A stretch of 64,000 bases of DNA from CAYQDB01 sp964416195 (GCA_964416195.1 CAYQDB010000005.1:62001-126000); one strand, 5' to 3'; counted from the first letter of the stretch, positions 26,152 to 35,764 are shown. The notes: generated by a model from the letters alone, not told the origin. Numbers and translations are program-made.

Positions 26152-27093
26152 TTACTTCAACCCCCGCACCCAGCGAGAGGCAAGGCGGTCGTTCTTGGCA
26201 GCATCATAACCAATGATACCCACCAGTTTGCCTCGTACTAAACCGGCAACAATTCTGCCGCGATGTGGATCAGTAAATGCCAGCGAATACCCCTCATAGG
26301 GAAACGACTTTGGCGAAGAGGATAGATCGCCGATCGACTCGCCGTATTCCCTCAGCTTCAGGAACTTCCAACCGCTTTCATCCATCGTCAAAAAGAAGAT
26401 CACCGTGTCACCGCCAGTGAGATAATCCGTGCTGTAAACTTCATCGAGCCCGGGAAGATCAAGGAAATCATAGGAGTAGTACCGGTTGGATAGGCGAATC
26501 TTCTGGGCAGTTGGGAAGAGCATGAAGAACGGTGGAGGGGTAGGCGGCACTGGTATCCGGCTGTCTATCTCCTGCCCAACAAGTGTCTGTGCAGTAAAAT
26601 GAGAGCTGTCTTCCTTCTCCACTGCCAACCTGACTACGAACTCTCCACAAGTAAAGTACCTCACCTTCCCCCATGAAAAGGATTCGGTTCCAAATCCGCC
26701 GGCGCCGGCTCCCACCGGTCGCAGGCTGGCATAGAAGCCGTAACCATCTTCCAGCGACGCAAACTGGGCAACCTCGGTAGAGACTGTCACTCCGTTTACT
26801 TCATACTCCGCCGAGGCCATAGCAACCAGGTTGTAAGCCAGATATGCCTGCGCCTCTGGGCCGAGGACCGAATCTACATCGGCTCGCATGATTTTCTTTA
26901 CGGTACCAAGTCGTTTGATCCCAGCCGCCTCCGGTTCGCCTGAAAGCAGGTTCTCAACATAAACGGGGATCGCTTCGGTCGACGAATCGGTCTCTCCCTT
27001 CGGAGCCGACGCCTCTTTTTGTTGCTTACTGCACGAAAGGCAAACCAGGCTGAGGCAGATAATGCCCGCCACAATTGTGAACGCTCTCTTCAT
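26152..27093 (-). CDS. DUF6599-like exported lipoprotein
   Basis: A 313-aa protein with a signal sequence (MKRAFTIVAGIICLSLVCLS) and Cys at residue 21, probably a lipoprotein. The body resembles the DUF6599 family: a middle segment ASLEDGYGFYASLRPVGAG and RYFTCGEFVVRLAVEKED. The ATG at 27093 overlaps the TGA of the prenyltransferase gene (ATGA), so it is translationally coupled and belongs to the exosortase operon. The function is unknown; a role in the envelope process served by that operon is inference. Confidence 0.7.
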   Translation of the reverse strand: MKRAFTIVAGIICLSLVCLSCSKQQKEASAPKGETDSSTEAIPVYVENLLSGEPEAAGIKRLGTVKKIMRADVDSVLGPEAQAYLAYNLVAMASAEYEVNGVTVSTEVAQFASLEDGYGFYASLRPVGAGAGGFGTESFSWGKVRYFTCGEFVVRLAVEKEDSSHFTAQTLVGQEIDSRIPVPPTPPPFFMLFPTAQKIRLSNRYYSYDFLDLPGLDEVYSTDYLTGGDTVIFFLTMDESGWKFLKLREYGESIGDLSSSPKSFPYEGYSLAFTDPHRGRIVAGLVRGKLVGIIGYDAAKNDRLASRWVRGLK

Positions 27094-27962
27094 AGCATGT
27101 ACAACACCAGACTTGAGGTTATAAGCCATAATATCACCGTAGTCATTATGGGCACATCGGTAATCAGGATGCGCGTAGGCGAGCCGCCCTTTTCCTCCTT
27201 GTGAATTAGGTAAAGGTAGCGGAAGAGTCCGTAGACTACAAAAGGTATCGTAGCAAAGAGGTTCTGTGTGCCCAGTTTTACTGATACCTCGGTGGAGAAA
27301 GAGTAGAGCATATACATTACCAACACCGAGGGCGTCACCACGGCAATCAACTGATCCAGCAGATAGGGAGAGTACCTCCCCAGAATCTTGCGGTGGGCAG
27401 TAGCGCCTTCCTCAAGGACAACCAGCTCATGACGTCTCTTGCCAAACGCAAGGAACAAGGCCAGCAAGAGGGTATTTATAAGCATCCACTTTGAGGCTGG
27501 GACCTCGATTGCAAAGGCGCCGGCGTACGCGCGTACAACGAAACCGAAGGCTACTGCCATGGCGTCTACGATAACTATGTTTTTCAACCAGACCGTGTAC
27601 AGCACATTCAGACCCAGGAATACAACCGCCGTTACAAAGAATGCCATATTCATCAGCCAGGCCCCGACAAGCCCAACGCCACACAGGATCAAAATCATAA
27701 CGGTAGCGGTGCCGACAGATACCTCGCCAGAAGCGATCGGGCGACGCTTCTTCAGCGGATGCTCACGGTCTTTCTCGCGGTCAACCAGATCGTTGAAGGT
27801 ATAAACTGCCGAAGACAGCAGACAGTATATCGCTATCGCCAGAAGGGTCAGCTCTACTTTCTTTGGGTGTGTCATCTCTCCGGCAAATATCAACGCCAGA
27901 AGGATTATGCCGTTCTTGAGCCATTGGGCGGGGCGGGCCAGTTTGACCAGGAGAAAAAGCAT
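27090..27962 (-). CDS. UbiA-type prenyltransferase (decaprenyl-phosphate phosphoribosyltransferase-like)
   Basis: A 290-aa multi-helix membrane protein of the UbiA superfamily. The first Asp motif is TFNDLVDREKDREHPLKKR followed by RPIASGEV, the pattern of the DppR-synthase (Rv3806c/UbiA of mycobacteria) branch rather than of quinone enzymes. It begins LLVKLARPAQWLKN and has KRRHELVVLEEG in the middle loop, also seen in that branch. It would transfer phosphoribosyl from PRPP to a polyprenyl phosphate. It lies 31 bases downstream of epsI. The first Met in frame is at 27962; a TTG at 27968 is possible. Confidence 0.8.
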   Translation of the reverse strand: MLFLLVKLARPAQWLKNGIILLALIFAGEMTHPKKVELTLLAIAIYCLLSSAVYTFNDLVDREKDREHPLKKRRPIASGEVSVGTATVMILILCGVGLVGAWLMNMAFFVTAVVFLGLNVLYTVWLKNIVIVDAMAVAFGFVVRAYAGAFAIEVPASKWMLINTLLLALFLAFGKRRHELVVLEEGATAHRKILGRYSPYLLDQLIAVVTPSVLVMYMLYSFSTEVSVKLGTQNLFATIPFVVYGLFRYLYLIHKEEKGGSPTRILITDVPIMTTVILWLITSSLVLYML

Positions 27963-27999
27963 GACCAATGATAAGAAAGGAAGCCGTTGCCTTCAAGGT

Positions 28000-28641
28000 C
28001 TAATTGTTGAAGGAAAAAGCGCGCTCCAAGCCAGGATAAAAGGCATTTAAGAAATCACTCGCTTTGGCAGTTGCTTGTTCAACGGTCCCCCCTTTGATAG
28101 GAACAGTCAGGCGAACAAAGGCAGCGTCGGTCGGTCGTAACAGGAGAGAGTTCTTCATCAGGTCCCACTTGAGCCTGAACTCGTCACGGATCGCCCCGCT
28201 TCTCGTTTCAAACCAGTAAAACATTAACTGCTTCTTCTGCCGATCCGTAATGAGGACGCGATTGATTTCTTTTGTGACGCCGCCCGGAAAATGGAGACTA
28301 AACGGCTCCTGCCTTTCGATCTTCCAGCCCCCGCCGGGAAGGCAGTGCTTGGGCGAATGAATCTGGCTGCCGTATTTCTGCGAGGAAAAGTAGGCGACAA
28401 ATAACCAGAAAGGCGTCCCGTCGGAGGCGCGATAGAACCGAAGAGTAGTCGTGTCCGCCTTGAGGACATCGTAGCTGGCTTCCGAGAATCTCCGTTCCTC
28501 GCCAAAGTAGCCTCCAGCATTATAGGGAATACTGCTGAATGACGGCAGCCTGTCGGGCATTTGACGGTTGAAGCGCAAGTAGTTGCCGAACAGTCCGCTG
28601 ATAACAATCAGGACGGTAGATAGCACCACAGCCGACTTCAT
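28000..28641 (-). CDS. EpsI-family exosortase-associated protein
   Basis: A 213-aa protein with one N-terminal membrane helix (SAVVLSTVLIVISGLFGNYL) and a periplasmic EpsI domain. It has VAYFSSQKYGSQIHSPKHCLPGGGW, in which the conserved H-x-P-x-x-C-L-P-G-x-G-W pattern is clear. EpsI proteins occur with exosortases as a separate gene or fused to them. The start codon overlaps the exosortase stop (ATGA), so the two are coupled. Confidence 0.88.
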   Translation of the reverse strand: MKSAVVLSTVLIVISGLFGNYLRFNRQMPDRLPSFSSIPYNAGGYFGEERRFSEASYDVLKADTTTLRFYRASDGTPFWLFVAYFSSQKYGSQIHSPKHCLPGGGWKIERQEPFSLHFPGGVTKEINRVLITDRQKKQLMFYWFETRSGAIRDEFRLKWDLMKNSLLLRPTDAAFVRLTVPIKGGTVEQATAKASDFLNAFYPGLERAFSFNN

Positions 28642-29504
28642 TTGAACAATTTCCTTAAAATGAGTCCGACAACCAACAGCAGGACAAAAGCTACCACGAA
28701 TATGCTCAGGCCCAGGATCGAATGTAGTGGCTCCCCGGTAACTTTGTCCGTAACGGTGTACACCAGCAGCGAAGTAAGAAACACCCTAAATATATTGCTG
28801 ATTACGGCAATTGGTATAGTCGAAAGGAAAAGGGTAAGTTGCCCTCCAAACCGTTTCTGGGTAACGCGGGCATAGAAAGCGCCCAGAGCCAGCAGAGAAA
28901 CCAGCGACCGTATTCCCGAACAGGCCTCGGCCACCTCGAGCGAATGCCCCGATATGTGAATGATGTTTCCCTGTCTGATTGCCCCTGTTCCGATGAGGTT
29001 AAGGAGACCAACAGTTATTTTAGTAGCGAAGGTCTGCATTGGAAAAGTGAGCGCATAGTAGATGACATAAGGGATGGGAATCATAAAGATCAAGAAGAAG
29101 AATTCAAACCAGCTCAGTTTAATGACTTCCCGTCCAAACAGGTACCAGGTCAACCCAAACAGAACCAGCACGAACGAGAACCGGAGGCTGAAATACTCCG
29201 CCGCCCCATTGGCGATGATAAACAATCCTAATCCGACCAAAACCAGGGTCAAGCCCCGTTTGTCAAGACCACGTGGAACAGACGCCAGCTTGTCCCGCTT
29301 CTTCCACAGCAGGACGCCGGAGACAACCGGGACCAGAAATCCGTGGGAGTAGTTGGGGTCGGTGCACCAGTCGATGAGCAAATCATAGAGCGCCGGAAGG
29401 TAAACCAGCAATAGGGCCACAAAGGGGACGATCCGAAGGAGGTTTTTACCCTTCAATTTGAATATCTCTGTTTCTGCCTTTTCTTTCACAACAGCTTCTA
29501 ACAT
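28638..29504 (-). CDS. xrt: Exosortase
   Basis: A 288-aa membrane protein with about eight helices, of the exosortase/archaeosortase family, transpeptidase-like enzymes that process C-terminally anchored surface proteins. The catalytic triad pattern is present: Cys in EACSGIRSL, Arg in ISNIFRVFLTS and His in GEPLHSILGLS. WCTDPNYSHGFLVP near the N-terminus is also diagnostic. The ATG at 29504 has AGGA seven bases upstream; the frame extends to 29540. No PEP-CTERM substrate is seen in this window. It is the first gene of a four-gene leftward operon. Confidence 0.92.
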   Translation of the reverse strand: MLEAVVKEKAETEIFKLKGKNLLRIVPFVALLLVYLPALYDLLIDWCTDPNYSHGFLVPVVSGVLLWKKRDKLASVPRGLDKRGLTLVLVGLGLFIIANGAAEYFSLRFSFVLVLFGLTWYLFGREVIKLSWFEFFFLIFMIPIPYVIYYALTFPMQTFATKITVGLLNLIGTGAIRQGNIIHISGHSLEVAEACSGIRSLVSLLALGAFYARVTQKRFGGQLTLFLSTIPIAVISNIFRVFLTSLLVYTVTDKVTGEPLHSILGLSIFVVAFVLLLVVGLILRKLFK

Positions 29505-29623
29505 AATCGTGTCCTGTTTAGCAAAGCAACCTACAAACACCTAATCGACATCAATTGCCCGCTATTGAGTCGGACTATCGGAGCCCATTCTCGGAATCTT
29601 ACAGGATGAGGATGGGAAATAGT

Positions 29624-29652
29624 TTTCCACTCAACGGTTTTTTGCGTATAAT
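29624..29652 (+). promoter_or_regulatory. Leaderless promoter of the lipid kinase gene
   Basis: TTTCCA (29624-29629), 17-base spacer, perfect TATAAT (29647-29652), then six bases to the GTG at 29659. No Shine-Dalgarno is possible in so short a leader. Confidence 0.6.
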
Positions 29653-29658
29653 CATCGT

Positions 29659-30603
29659 GTGATACGAAAAAGACGCCAAAAAGAAGAGCATGCCCACTAC
29701 TACTTCCTTGTAAACAACAGAGCAACCAATTACAACCGCAAGCTGGTTGAAAAACTGGCCTCCCAGATTAGAAGAAAGGGGCGACACTATACTATCTATG
29801 AGTCGGATTCGGCAGCTAACCTGCTCCAGAGAGCCAGCCTGGCCTGCGGCCTGAGGCGGTCGGCGCGCCCGGCACCGCCGCACATACAGCGCCGGGGAAG
29901 GGTCACCTCCCTGGTGGCCTGTGGCGGCGATGGCACCTTCAATCTGATTGCCGGAGTGGCACTTGCGGCCGACCTGCCGATCGGTACGTTGCCAATGGGA
30001 CGGCATAACAACATCGCCCGGGGGCTATGCGATTCAGTTGAGATCGATGAAGCCATGCGGAAGATTCTCAAGAGGGACTACCGCAAGATTGATACCGCCA
30101 CTGTCTCAGGACGGCTCTTTATAGGATCGCTTGGCTTAGGCTTGATACCCGAAATGGCTCGTCTGCTTGAAGAAAGGAAGACGCCCTGGCTTGCCTTTCG
30201 CTGGTCACAGTTGGGAGCGAAGGCAACTTCGGCCGTGCAAGTCAAGAAAATGACTATCACTGTTGACTCCTTCCGTTTTGAGGCCCGCCCAACGATCTTC
30301 AACGTCAACCTGCTGCCGTACTCTGTGGGCCTTTCTCTGAGCCCGGCTTCGATCCCTGACGATGGTCGGGCTGAAACAATCTTCAACATGGGAGATGACA
30401 GCAAAGACTTGTCATCCTTTGTCCGATTGATCTACAGAAAGAAGTATGCTTACGGCCACGATGTCAGGCTCTTACGAGGCAAAACGATCACTGTCCAGCC
30501 TGTTAAAGGGCAGACCGTTTATCTTGATGGGGAGCTTATCCCTCCGCCTTCGGGCGTCCTTGAGATTCAGGTAGGTGAAAAGCAGCTCAAGGTATATTGC
30601 TGA
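29659..30603 (+). CDS. Diacylglycerol/lipid kinase family protein
   Basis: A 314-aa protein of the DAGK catalytic domain family (YegS/BmrU/DgkB). The nucleotide-binding signature CGGDGTFNLIAG and the substrate loop LPIGTLPMGRHNNIARGL are clear; the usual GTxND is here GRHNN, a substitution in the loop. The C-terminal lobe has the typical VYLDGE(L)-like TVYLDGELIPPPSG. It probably phosphorylates a lipid or sphingoid-like substrate at the membrane. The start is GTG 29659, set by the -10 box six bases upstream. Confidence 0.85.
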   Translation: MIRKRRQKEEHAHYYFLVNNRATNYNRKLVEKLASQIRRKGRHYTIYESDSAANLLQRASLACGLRRSARPAPPHIQRRGRVTSLVACGGDGTFNLIAGVALAADLPIGTLPMGRHNNIARGLCDSVEIDEAMRKILKRDYRKIDTATVSGRLFIGSLGLGLIPEMARLLEERKTPWLAFRWSQLGAKATSAVQVKKMTITVDSFRFEARPTIFNVNLLPYSVGLSLSPASIPDDGRAETIFNMGDDSKDLSSFVRLIYRKKYAYGHDVRLLRGKTITVQPVKGQTVYLDGELIPPPSGVLEIQVGEKQLKVYC

Positions 30604-30610
30604 CATAGCC

Positions 30611-31216
30611 ATGAACAAGATACTTCTGATACTTGGAGTGCTCTTGCTGGCGAAATCGGCACAAGCCGACTCGACATATGTAGATACATCAGCCTCGGTT
30701 GCTGACACATCGGTTCAGATCGATACCGTTCTCTACCTGCCGGGGCGGGTGCTGATACCATACGAGCCGGTGACAAACCCCGAAAACCTTGAAAAGCACC
30801 TGTCCCAGAATCCGACCGCGGCTTTGTTCAAGTCGATGCTTATACCCGGGCTGGGACAGATAGGGAATCGGAAGTATTTCAAGGCCGCCATATTCATGGG
30901 ACTGGACGCATGGTTTATCGGTGCCATTATCCACTACGGTCGCCAGGCATCCGATTTCCGCAGGCAGTACGAAGAGAGCACAGATATCCCTACCCCTACG
31001 CGCAATGACTACTATGATCTTTACCAGGACCGTAAGGACGAGCGCAACAAGTTCACCTGGTATGCAGTGATTGTAAGCTTCATCTCTATGTTTGATGCCT
31101 ATGTTGACGCCCATCTCTCCGGTTTCCCGAAGAAAGCAGAGGGGGACCTCATCAGTTTCAATATCCGCCGCCATCCCCAGGGCGAGGTCATGGCTTGTGT
31201 CTCGGTATCCTTTTAA
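30611..31216 (+). CDS. DUF5683 family exported protein
   Basis: A 201-aa protein with a signal peptide (MNKILLILGVLLLAKSAQA, cleavage after SAQA). The DUF5683 core is seen as KSMLIPGLGQIGNRKYFKAA followed by a helix, and ends with a second helix near FISMFDAYVDAHL. The family is common in the FCB group; its function is unknown. The start follows the lipid kinase stop by seven bases. Its last four bases overlap the convergent HD-GYP gene. Confidence 0.82.
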   Translation: MNKILLILGVLLLAKSAQADSTYVDTSASVADTSVQIDTVLYLPGRVLIPYEPVTNPENLEKHLSQNPTAALFKSMLIPGLGQIGNRKYFKAAIFMGLDAWFIGAIIHYGRQASDFRRQYEESTDIPTPTRNDYYDLYQDRKDERNKFTWYAVIVSFISMFDAYVDAHLSGFPKKAEGDLISFNIRRHPQGEVMACVSVSF

Positions 31217-32658
31217 TCGGTAAGAATGAAATCTTTGATGTCAAGTCCGTAACAACTCGGGTCAATCATACGGGCAATCTTGCGGTGCGCATGCTCCGGA
31301 ATCGAAAGGTCTGCCCACTCCGGGGTCGGAAGCAGCCCTTGCCTGTTGCCGACGATTTTCACATAGGGACGAGCTTTATCGGTCTCATTATTGGTAAGTA
31401 CCAAAGCGATTTCATCGGTCGTCAAAAGCACCAACGTCCCGGCCGGATAGATGCCAATAATGTTACTGAATATTTTCAGCAGAAACGGATCGAATTTTGT
31501 ATTCATCTGGTAATACATCTTCTTGAGCACTTTATCCGGTGGGATCGGGTGCCTCATATAGACCCTTCCCGATGTCAAGGCGTCAAAGGAATCAACGATG
31601 GATACAATTCTGGAGAACAAGTTTGGTGGACGCTTGGCATGGTGAAGCCTCGGGTAACCGGTAAAATCCGCGTTTATGTGGTGCTCGAAGGCTGCCCGGG
31701 CAGCGCGGGCCGTGTGAGCTTCGAGCTTCATATTTCTTAAGATGGTCTTTGCACCCAGTTGCGGATGTTGCTGCATCTGGATCCAATCGTTTTCATCATA
31801 GGCCTCCGGCTTTTTGATCAGGTCGGCGGGCAGTTTGATCTTGCCGATATCATGAAACAACGCGGAAAAGCCCAATTGCGAAAGTCTCGCCCGATCCAAG
31901 TCAAGCCTAATGCCCACCGTTAGCGCATAGACACAGACATTGGTCGAATGGATGTAAGTGTAGTCGTCGAAGTCCTTGATAGCCGTCAGTTCGAGCAATG
32001 ACTGCTCATCCTGTGCAATGTGGTCGATCAGCGAACGGATTACCCGCTTTGTCTTGGAGGTATTGATATCTCTGCCCTGTACCATGTTGGCTATGTTTTC
32101 CTCCACAGTAGACATGGCCTGGAAGAACGCGGAGCGAGCCCTGGCACGGAACTGCCGCCTAATTTCCTCCGTCACAAGAGGTTTTTCGGGCTTAAGTTGC
32201 TCCGCCGAAAGGAATTGTATCGACGGCTGTCGATAAGTTTTGAGAGCTTCCGACAGATTCTCCAGGTTGTCGGCTGTGGGTTTCAGACCGGCCAGGAAGC
32301 TAAACAGGCGTTCAACCTCAGCCTCTGACACACCGGGGAGGAAGCTCACTCCCGCCAGGCCGATAGCTTCCCACTCTCCAACAATTGCAGCGGCACCTGG
32401 CAAACGGTGGTCGTCGAAGTGTGTCAACTTATGATTGACGAAGTATCTCCCGGAGATGATCTTGATCGTGACCTCGCTTGATTCGACAAACAGGGCCAGT
32501 AGCAATTCACGGAAGTTAGCGCACTGACGCTTAAAGGAGGGGTTGTTCTTGTCGATAATCCGAGCATTTTTGCAGAGCACGAAGAATAGGTTTACAAGCT
32601 TTTCTTCCGTCTCTCCGGCGACTGCAAGGGGCTCCGATCTATCTGTGACAGTAGCCAT
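31213..32658 (-). CDS. HD-GYP domain protein (putative c-di-GMP phosphodiesterase)
   Basis: About 480 aa. The N-terminal half is unrecognised and may be a sensory or partner-binding region. The C-terminal HD-GYP domain has HSTNVCVYAL, the metal pair in LFHDIGKIKLP (near residue 268), HPQLGAKTILR, and FEHHINADFTGYPR, close to the HHExxDGxGYP signature but with Asn-Ala-Asp in place of Glu-x-x-Asp-Gly. RIVSIVDSFDALTSGR completes the domain. It probably hydrolyses c-di-GMP. Its start overlaps the stop of the upstream HEAT gene (TGATG), so the two are co-translated. Confidence 0.85.
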   Translation of the reverse strand: MATVTDRSEPLAVAGETEEKLVNLFFVLCKNARIIDKNNPSFKRQCANFRELLLALFVESSEVTIKIISGRYFVNHKLTHFDDHRLPGAAAIVGEWEAIGLAGVSFLPGVSEAEVERLFSFLAGLKPTADNLENLSEALKTYRQPSIQFLSAEQLKPEKPLVTEEIRRQFRARARSAFFQAMSTVEENIANMVQGRDINTSKTKRVIRSLIDHIAQDEQSLLELTAIKDFDDYTYIHSTNVCVYALTVGIRLDLDRARLSQLGFSALFHDIGKIKLPADLIKKPEAYDENDWIQMQQHPQLGAKTILRNMKLEAHTARAARAAFEHHINADFTGYPRLHHAKRPPNLFSRIVSIVDSFDALTSGRVYMRHPIPPDKVLKKMYYQMNTKFDPFLLKIFSNIIGIYPAGTLVLLTTDEIALVLTNNETDKARPYVKIVGNRQGLLPTPEWADLSIPEHAHRKIARMIDPSCYGLDIKDFILTD

Positions 32659-34589
32659 CACTCTCCCCCGAACACGATTTCACGGCGCCGGCGAAGCGCA
32701 GCCGTCGCCTGTCTGCGTATGTCCGGACGCCAGCTCGCTGCAAGTTTGATGAGGAGTTTTTCGGCCTTCTCACTGCGATTGTGACTAAGGGCACCGAAGG
32801 CCGCTCGTCGGTAAAAGGATCGGGTTTTGCTGTGCAGGGGATCATATTGAAGAATAAGCCGGGATAGATAGCTTACCGCCGTTTCACCACCCAGCACCGA
32901 GAAAGCCCTCAGCAGCGCCGTCTGGTCTCTATGCTCAAATGAGGTAAACTGTTCGTCATTGATGATTGCCGTAATGGTCTCAAAAGCAGGCCGGCCACGT
33001 CTGGTGAGAATAGCATCGATAGCCTCCTTGCGTATTTCCGGATCGGTATCCATCACCGCCTCTCTGAGTATTTCCAGCGCCTTGCTGTTGTCACACTCTT
33101 TCAGTGCCGTTACAACCTCCATGCGGACTCGGCGTTCGTCATGTTTGATGGCCTTCCTCAGGTACTCCAGAGACCTGTCGTCGCCGATACGAGCGAGGAT
33201 AGATGCGGAATTGCGTGCCACGTACCACCGCTTGTCATAAATACCCTTGGCTACAATGTCAGGATGATGTCGCCCCTTTGTGACCAAATAGTCGCAGAGG
33301 GTTTCGCGGTGAAGACGGTGATCCAATTCACCGAGCAGGTCCGCCATGCCGCTGAGAGCTTCCCATCCAAAATTATCCAGGTACTGTTTCAGTTCGACAA
33401 CACCAATGTCGGGATGATCATTGATGGTTGCAGCGAGAGCCTTCAGCCGATCGCGGCTGCCGGCAGTGATGTAGGCCTCTTTTAGCCTCTCGGCCCAAAG
33501 GGGTTTGTCATTACGGACCATCTCCTGCAATTGCGTCAGAAACTGGAGCAGGTGGCTGGCCTCAATCAGCCTTCCATGATTTAAGAACTCCGCCATCGTT
33601 TTCTCGCAAACAGTAACCGTTTCATAGAAACCATCCATGTCGGCTTCCTGTAACAGCATCTCCTTGAGGATATCGGTGGTCGATTCATAAGTGCCAAAAG
33701 TAGCGTCGTCGCCGATGAGTTCGCCGATACTTGCCTCTTCCTCATCTGAAAGCTTGAATTCTGCATTCAGAATCAACGTGGTATCAGGTAGGGCTGGCCG
33801 CTCCAAACCAAGATCGTCAAAACCCATGGCCTTGGCCGCCTCTGCTGTGTGTAGGGCGGCGCTATCAACTCCCTCTCCATCGAAAACATTGCCCAAAGAA
33901 TCGCCCGCACCTGTATCAAAAAAGGCGACGCGTTCCTGTTGCCCCCCTGAGGCCCTTCCATTGCTATCTATGCCCTCTCCGGGGCTGTCATCCTGGTTAA
34001 CTTCGTTGGCTTCATCTCCAAGCGTAAAAATTGACAGGTAGGCTTGCGATCCTTCCGTACTGAACTGAGGGTTGCCGGCTTTTTCCGAACTGTGCGCGTC
34101 AACGTACTCCTGAACATTGAAACTACTGTCATACTCTGAGAGAGCAATGTCTTCAAGAGTTGTAAAACTGAACCCCTTTATCTCCAGCTCCCAGATACGA
34201 GCGGCAAGGTCCTGTGACTGCTGCGGCGAGTTCATGTACTCTTTAATTGCTTTCAACAGCTTGTATACGTCATCAACGCAGAGTTCCTCCCCAAAAGTCA
34301 AATCGGTGATGCCGGCCCCAAAGAAGATACTTGCCAGGCTCTCCTCTTTCGACCGATCCTGATAAACAACCTGGTCTTCGATTGACAATGTATCTTTCTG
34401 CACACTGACGACGATTCGACCATACTCCTCGACCAGGCTGACCAGCTTATCGGCAAAAGACTGCCTCATACACTGGGGCAGAGGGTTGTCTACCGGATAC
34501 ATCGCGACAACCTTGATGACCTTGAGAAGGTCCTTGAGGATAAGGCTGATGTCCCTTATGCGGTTGTCTTGAGTGTTGGTTTCTATCAA
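32658..34589 (-). CDS. HEAT-repeat protein
   Basis: A 643-aa, highly acidic protein. The C-terminal 200 residues contain HEAT/PBS-lyase type repeats: DKRWYVARNSASILARIGD, YLRKAIKHDERRVRMEVVTA and ILREAVMDTDPEIRKEAIDA, with a last degenerate repeat near the end. The middle is long and acidic (LSDEEEASIGELIGDDA). The N-terminal third has a helical domain unknown to me. It is probably a scaffold. The start is a TTG at 34589, with AGGAG 12 bases upstream, which is unusual. It overlaps the HD-GYP gene, its probable partner in a signalling unit. Confidence 0.8.
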   Translation of the reverse strand: MIETNTQDNRIRDISLILKDLLKVIKVVAMYPVDNPLPQCMRQSFADKLVSLVEEYGRIVVSVQKDTLSIEDQVVYQDRSKEESLASIFFGAGITDLTFGEELCVDDVYKLLKAIKEYMNSPQQSQDLAARIWELEIKGFSFTTLEDIALSEYDSSFNVQEYVDAHSSEKAGNPQFSTEGSQAYLSIFTLGDEANEVNQDDSPGEGIDSNGRASGGQQERVAFFDTGAGDSLGNVFDGEGVDSAALHTAEAAKAMGFDDLGLERPALPDTTLILNAEFKLSDEEEASIGELIGDDATFGTYESTTDILKEMLLQEADMDGFYETVTVCEKTMAEFLNHGRLIEASHLLQFLTQLQEMVRNDKPLWAERLKEAYITAGSRDRLKALAATINDHPDIGVVELKQYLDNFGWEALSGMADLLGELDHRLHRETLCDYLVTKGRHHPDIVAKGIYDKRWYVARNSASILARIGDDRSLEYLRKAIKHDERRVRMEVVTALKECDNSKALEILREAVMDTDPEIRKEAIDAILTRRGRPAFETITAIINDEQFTSFEHRDQTALLRAFSVLGGETAVSYLSRLILQYDPLHSKTRSFYRRAAFGALSHNRSEKAEKLLIKLAASWRPDIRRQATAALRRRREIVFGGE

Positions 34590-34737
34590 GGTGACGATTT
34601 TCTCCTGTCCCTTATTATTATCGGCAACAGGCAGTTACGCTTTATCCAAACGGGAGATGGATCAGGGATGGGGCACTAAAGTTGTCGCGTACTCCAATGG
34701 TCTTATTCGTAGCAGCTCTGGCTGTCAGTACAGTGGT

Positions 34738-34758
34738 GCAGGAGTCTCCAACTCCTGC
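34738..34758. repeat. Hairpin with CTCCA loop
   Basis: GCAGGAGT and ACTCCTGC flank a CTCCA loop. It lies in the 34590-34807 interval between meaB and the HEAT gene, which holds no gene. A variant (GGCAGAT/ATCTGCC around TTCTCC) occurs at 59697-59716. Confidence 0.55.
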
Positions 34759-34807
34759 CCATTTTCGGCAGATATCGGAGAGACCTGTCTACTGATGTCG
34801 TACAACT

Positions 34808-35752
34808 TCAATGATTGGCAAACTTCTCGTACAGCTTATTTCCGGCTGTGAACGGGTTGGAACGTCCGGCGTAAATCTCATCAATAACCCTGTTGAACTC
34901 CACTCTTTTCGTCAGGCGGTCGAGAAACTCCCGTTGAAAGCGGTGACGCAGGGTATTCAGGAGTACCTTCTTGACCTGATCCCGTCGATGGCGCTCGAAC
35001 TTACCGGCTGCTTTAACGAAGTCAACATGTTCGTTGATCTTCGCATACAGTTGGTCAATGTTTTTCCTGTTAATGGCCTCAGTCCCCAGCACTGGAATCG
35101 ACCAGGGAACATCGCTCCTCTTGCGGTTATCCATGGCCTGCTCCAGATCGAATATGGCCCGTTCCACCCCCGGTCGGTCAGCCTTATTGACGCAGAAAAT
35201 ATCGGCAATCTCCATCAAACCGGCTTTCATTGTTTGTACGGCATCGCCTGATTCCGGCACCACTACCACGATCACCGTGTCGCAGGTATCAACAATATCC
35301 AGCTCCATCTGCCCCACGCCAACCGTTTCAATCAGGGTGACGTCAAAGCCGAAAGCGTCAAACACCACAGCGGCGTTGCCGGTGGCTGAGGCGAGACCGC
35401 CGGTGGCTCCCCGAGTAGCCATCGACCTGAAATAGACCCTCCCGTCAGTTGGGAATTCGCTCATGCGGACACGATCGCCGAGGAGGGCGCCTCCGGTAAA
35501 AGGAGAGGTTGGATCGACCGCTATAATACCTACTTTTTTGCCGCCGGCGAGAAATTCGTGAGTAAGAGCATTGACAAGCGTCGATTTACCGGCCCCCGGC
35601 GGCCCGGTGATACCTACCCGAAGGGAGCGTCCGACTTTCTTGTAAAGCTTTCCCAGAAGCTCCTGATATCCGGCTTCCTGGTCCTCGACAAGTGAGATGA
35701 TCTTGGACAGCGCCCGAATATCCCCACGTTTCAGCCTTTCAAGAATTTCCAT
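34808..35752 (-). CDS. meaB: MeaB-type GTPase, methylmalonyl-CoA mutase chaperone
   Basis: A 314-aa G3E-family GTPase that protects or reloads cobalamin-dependent acyl-CoA mutases. P-loop GITGPPGAGKSTLVNALT lies near residue 50; VGIIAVDPTSPFTGGALLGD, RSMATRGATGG, the Walker B-like LIETVGVGQMELD, and the guanine specificity NKAD are all present. It is normal length. The mutase genes are not in this window. The start is 13 bases downstream of recJ on the same strand. Confidence 0.94.
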   Translation of the reverse strand: MEILERLKRGDIRALSKIISLVEDQEAGYQELLGKLYKKVGRSLRVGITGPPGAGKSTLVNALTHEFLAGGKKVGIIAVDPTSPFTGGALLGDRVRMSEFPTDGRVYFRSMATRGATGGLASATGNAAVVFDAFGFDVTLIETVGVGQMELDIVDTCDTVIVVVVPESGDAVQTMKAGLMEIADIFCVNKADRPGVERAIFDLEQAMDNRKRSDVPWSIPVLGTEAINRKNIDQLYAKINEHVDFVKAAGKFERHRRDQVKKVLLNTLRHRFQREFLDRLTKRVEFNRVIDEIYAGRSNPFTAGNKLYEKFANH

Positions 35753-35764
35753 ATCCTGCGCCGC

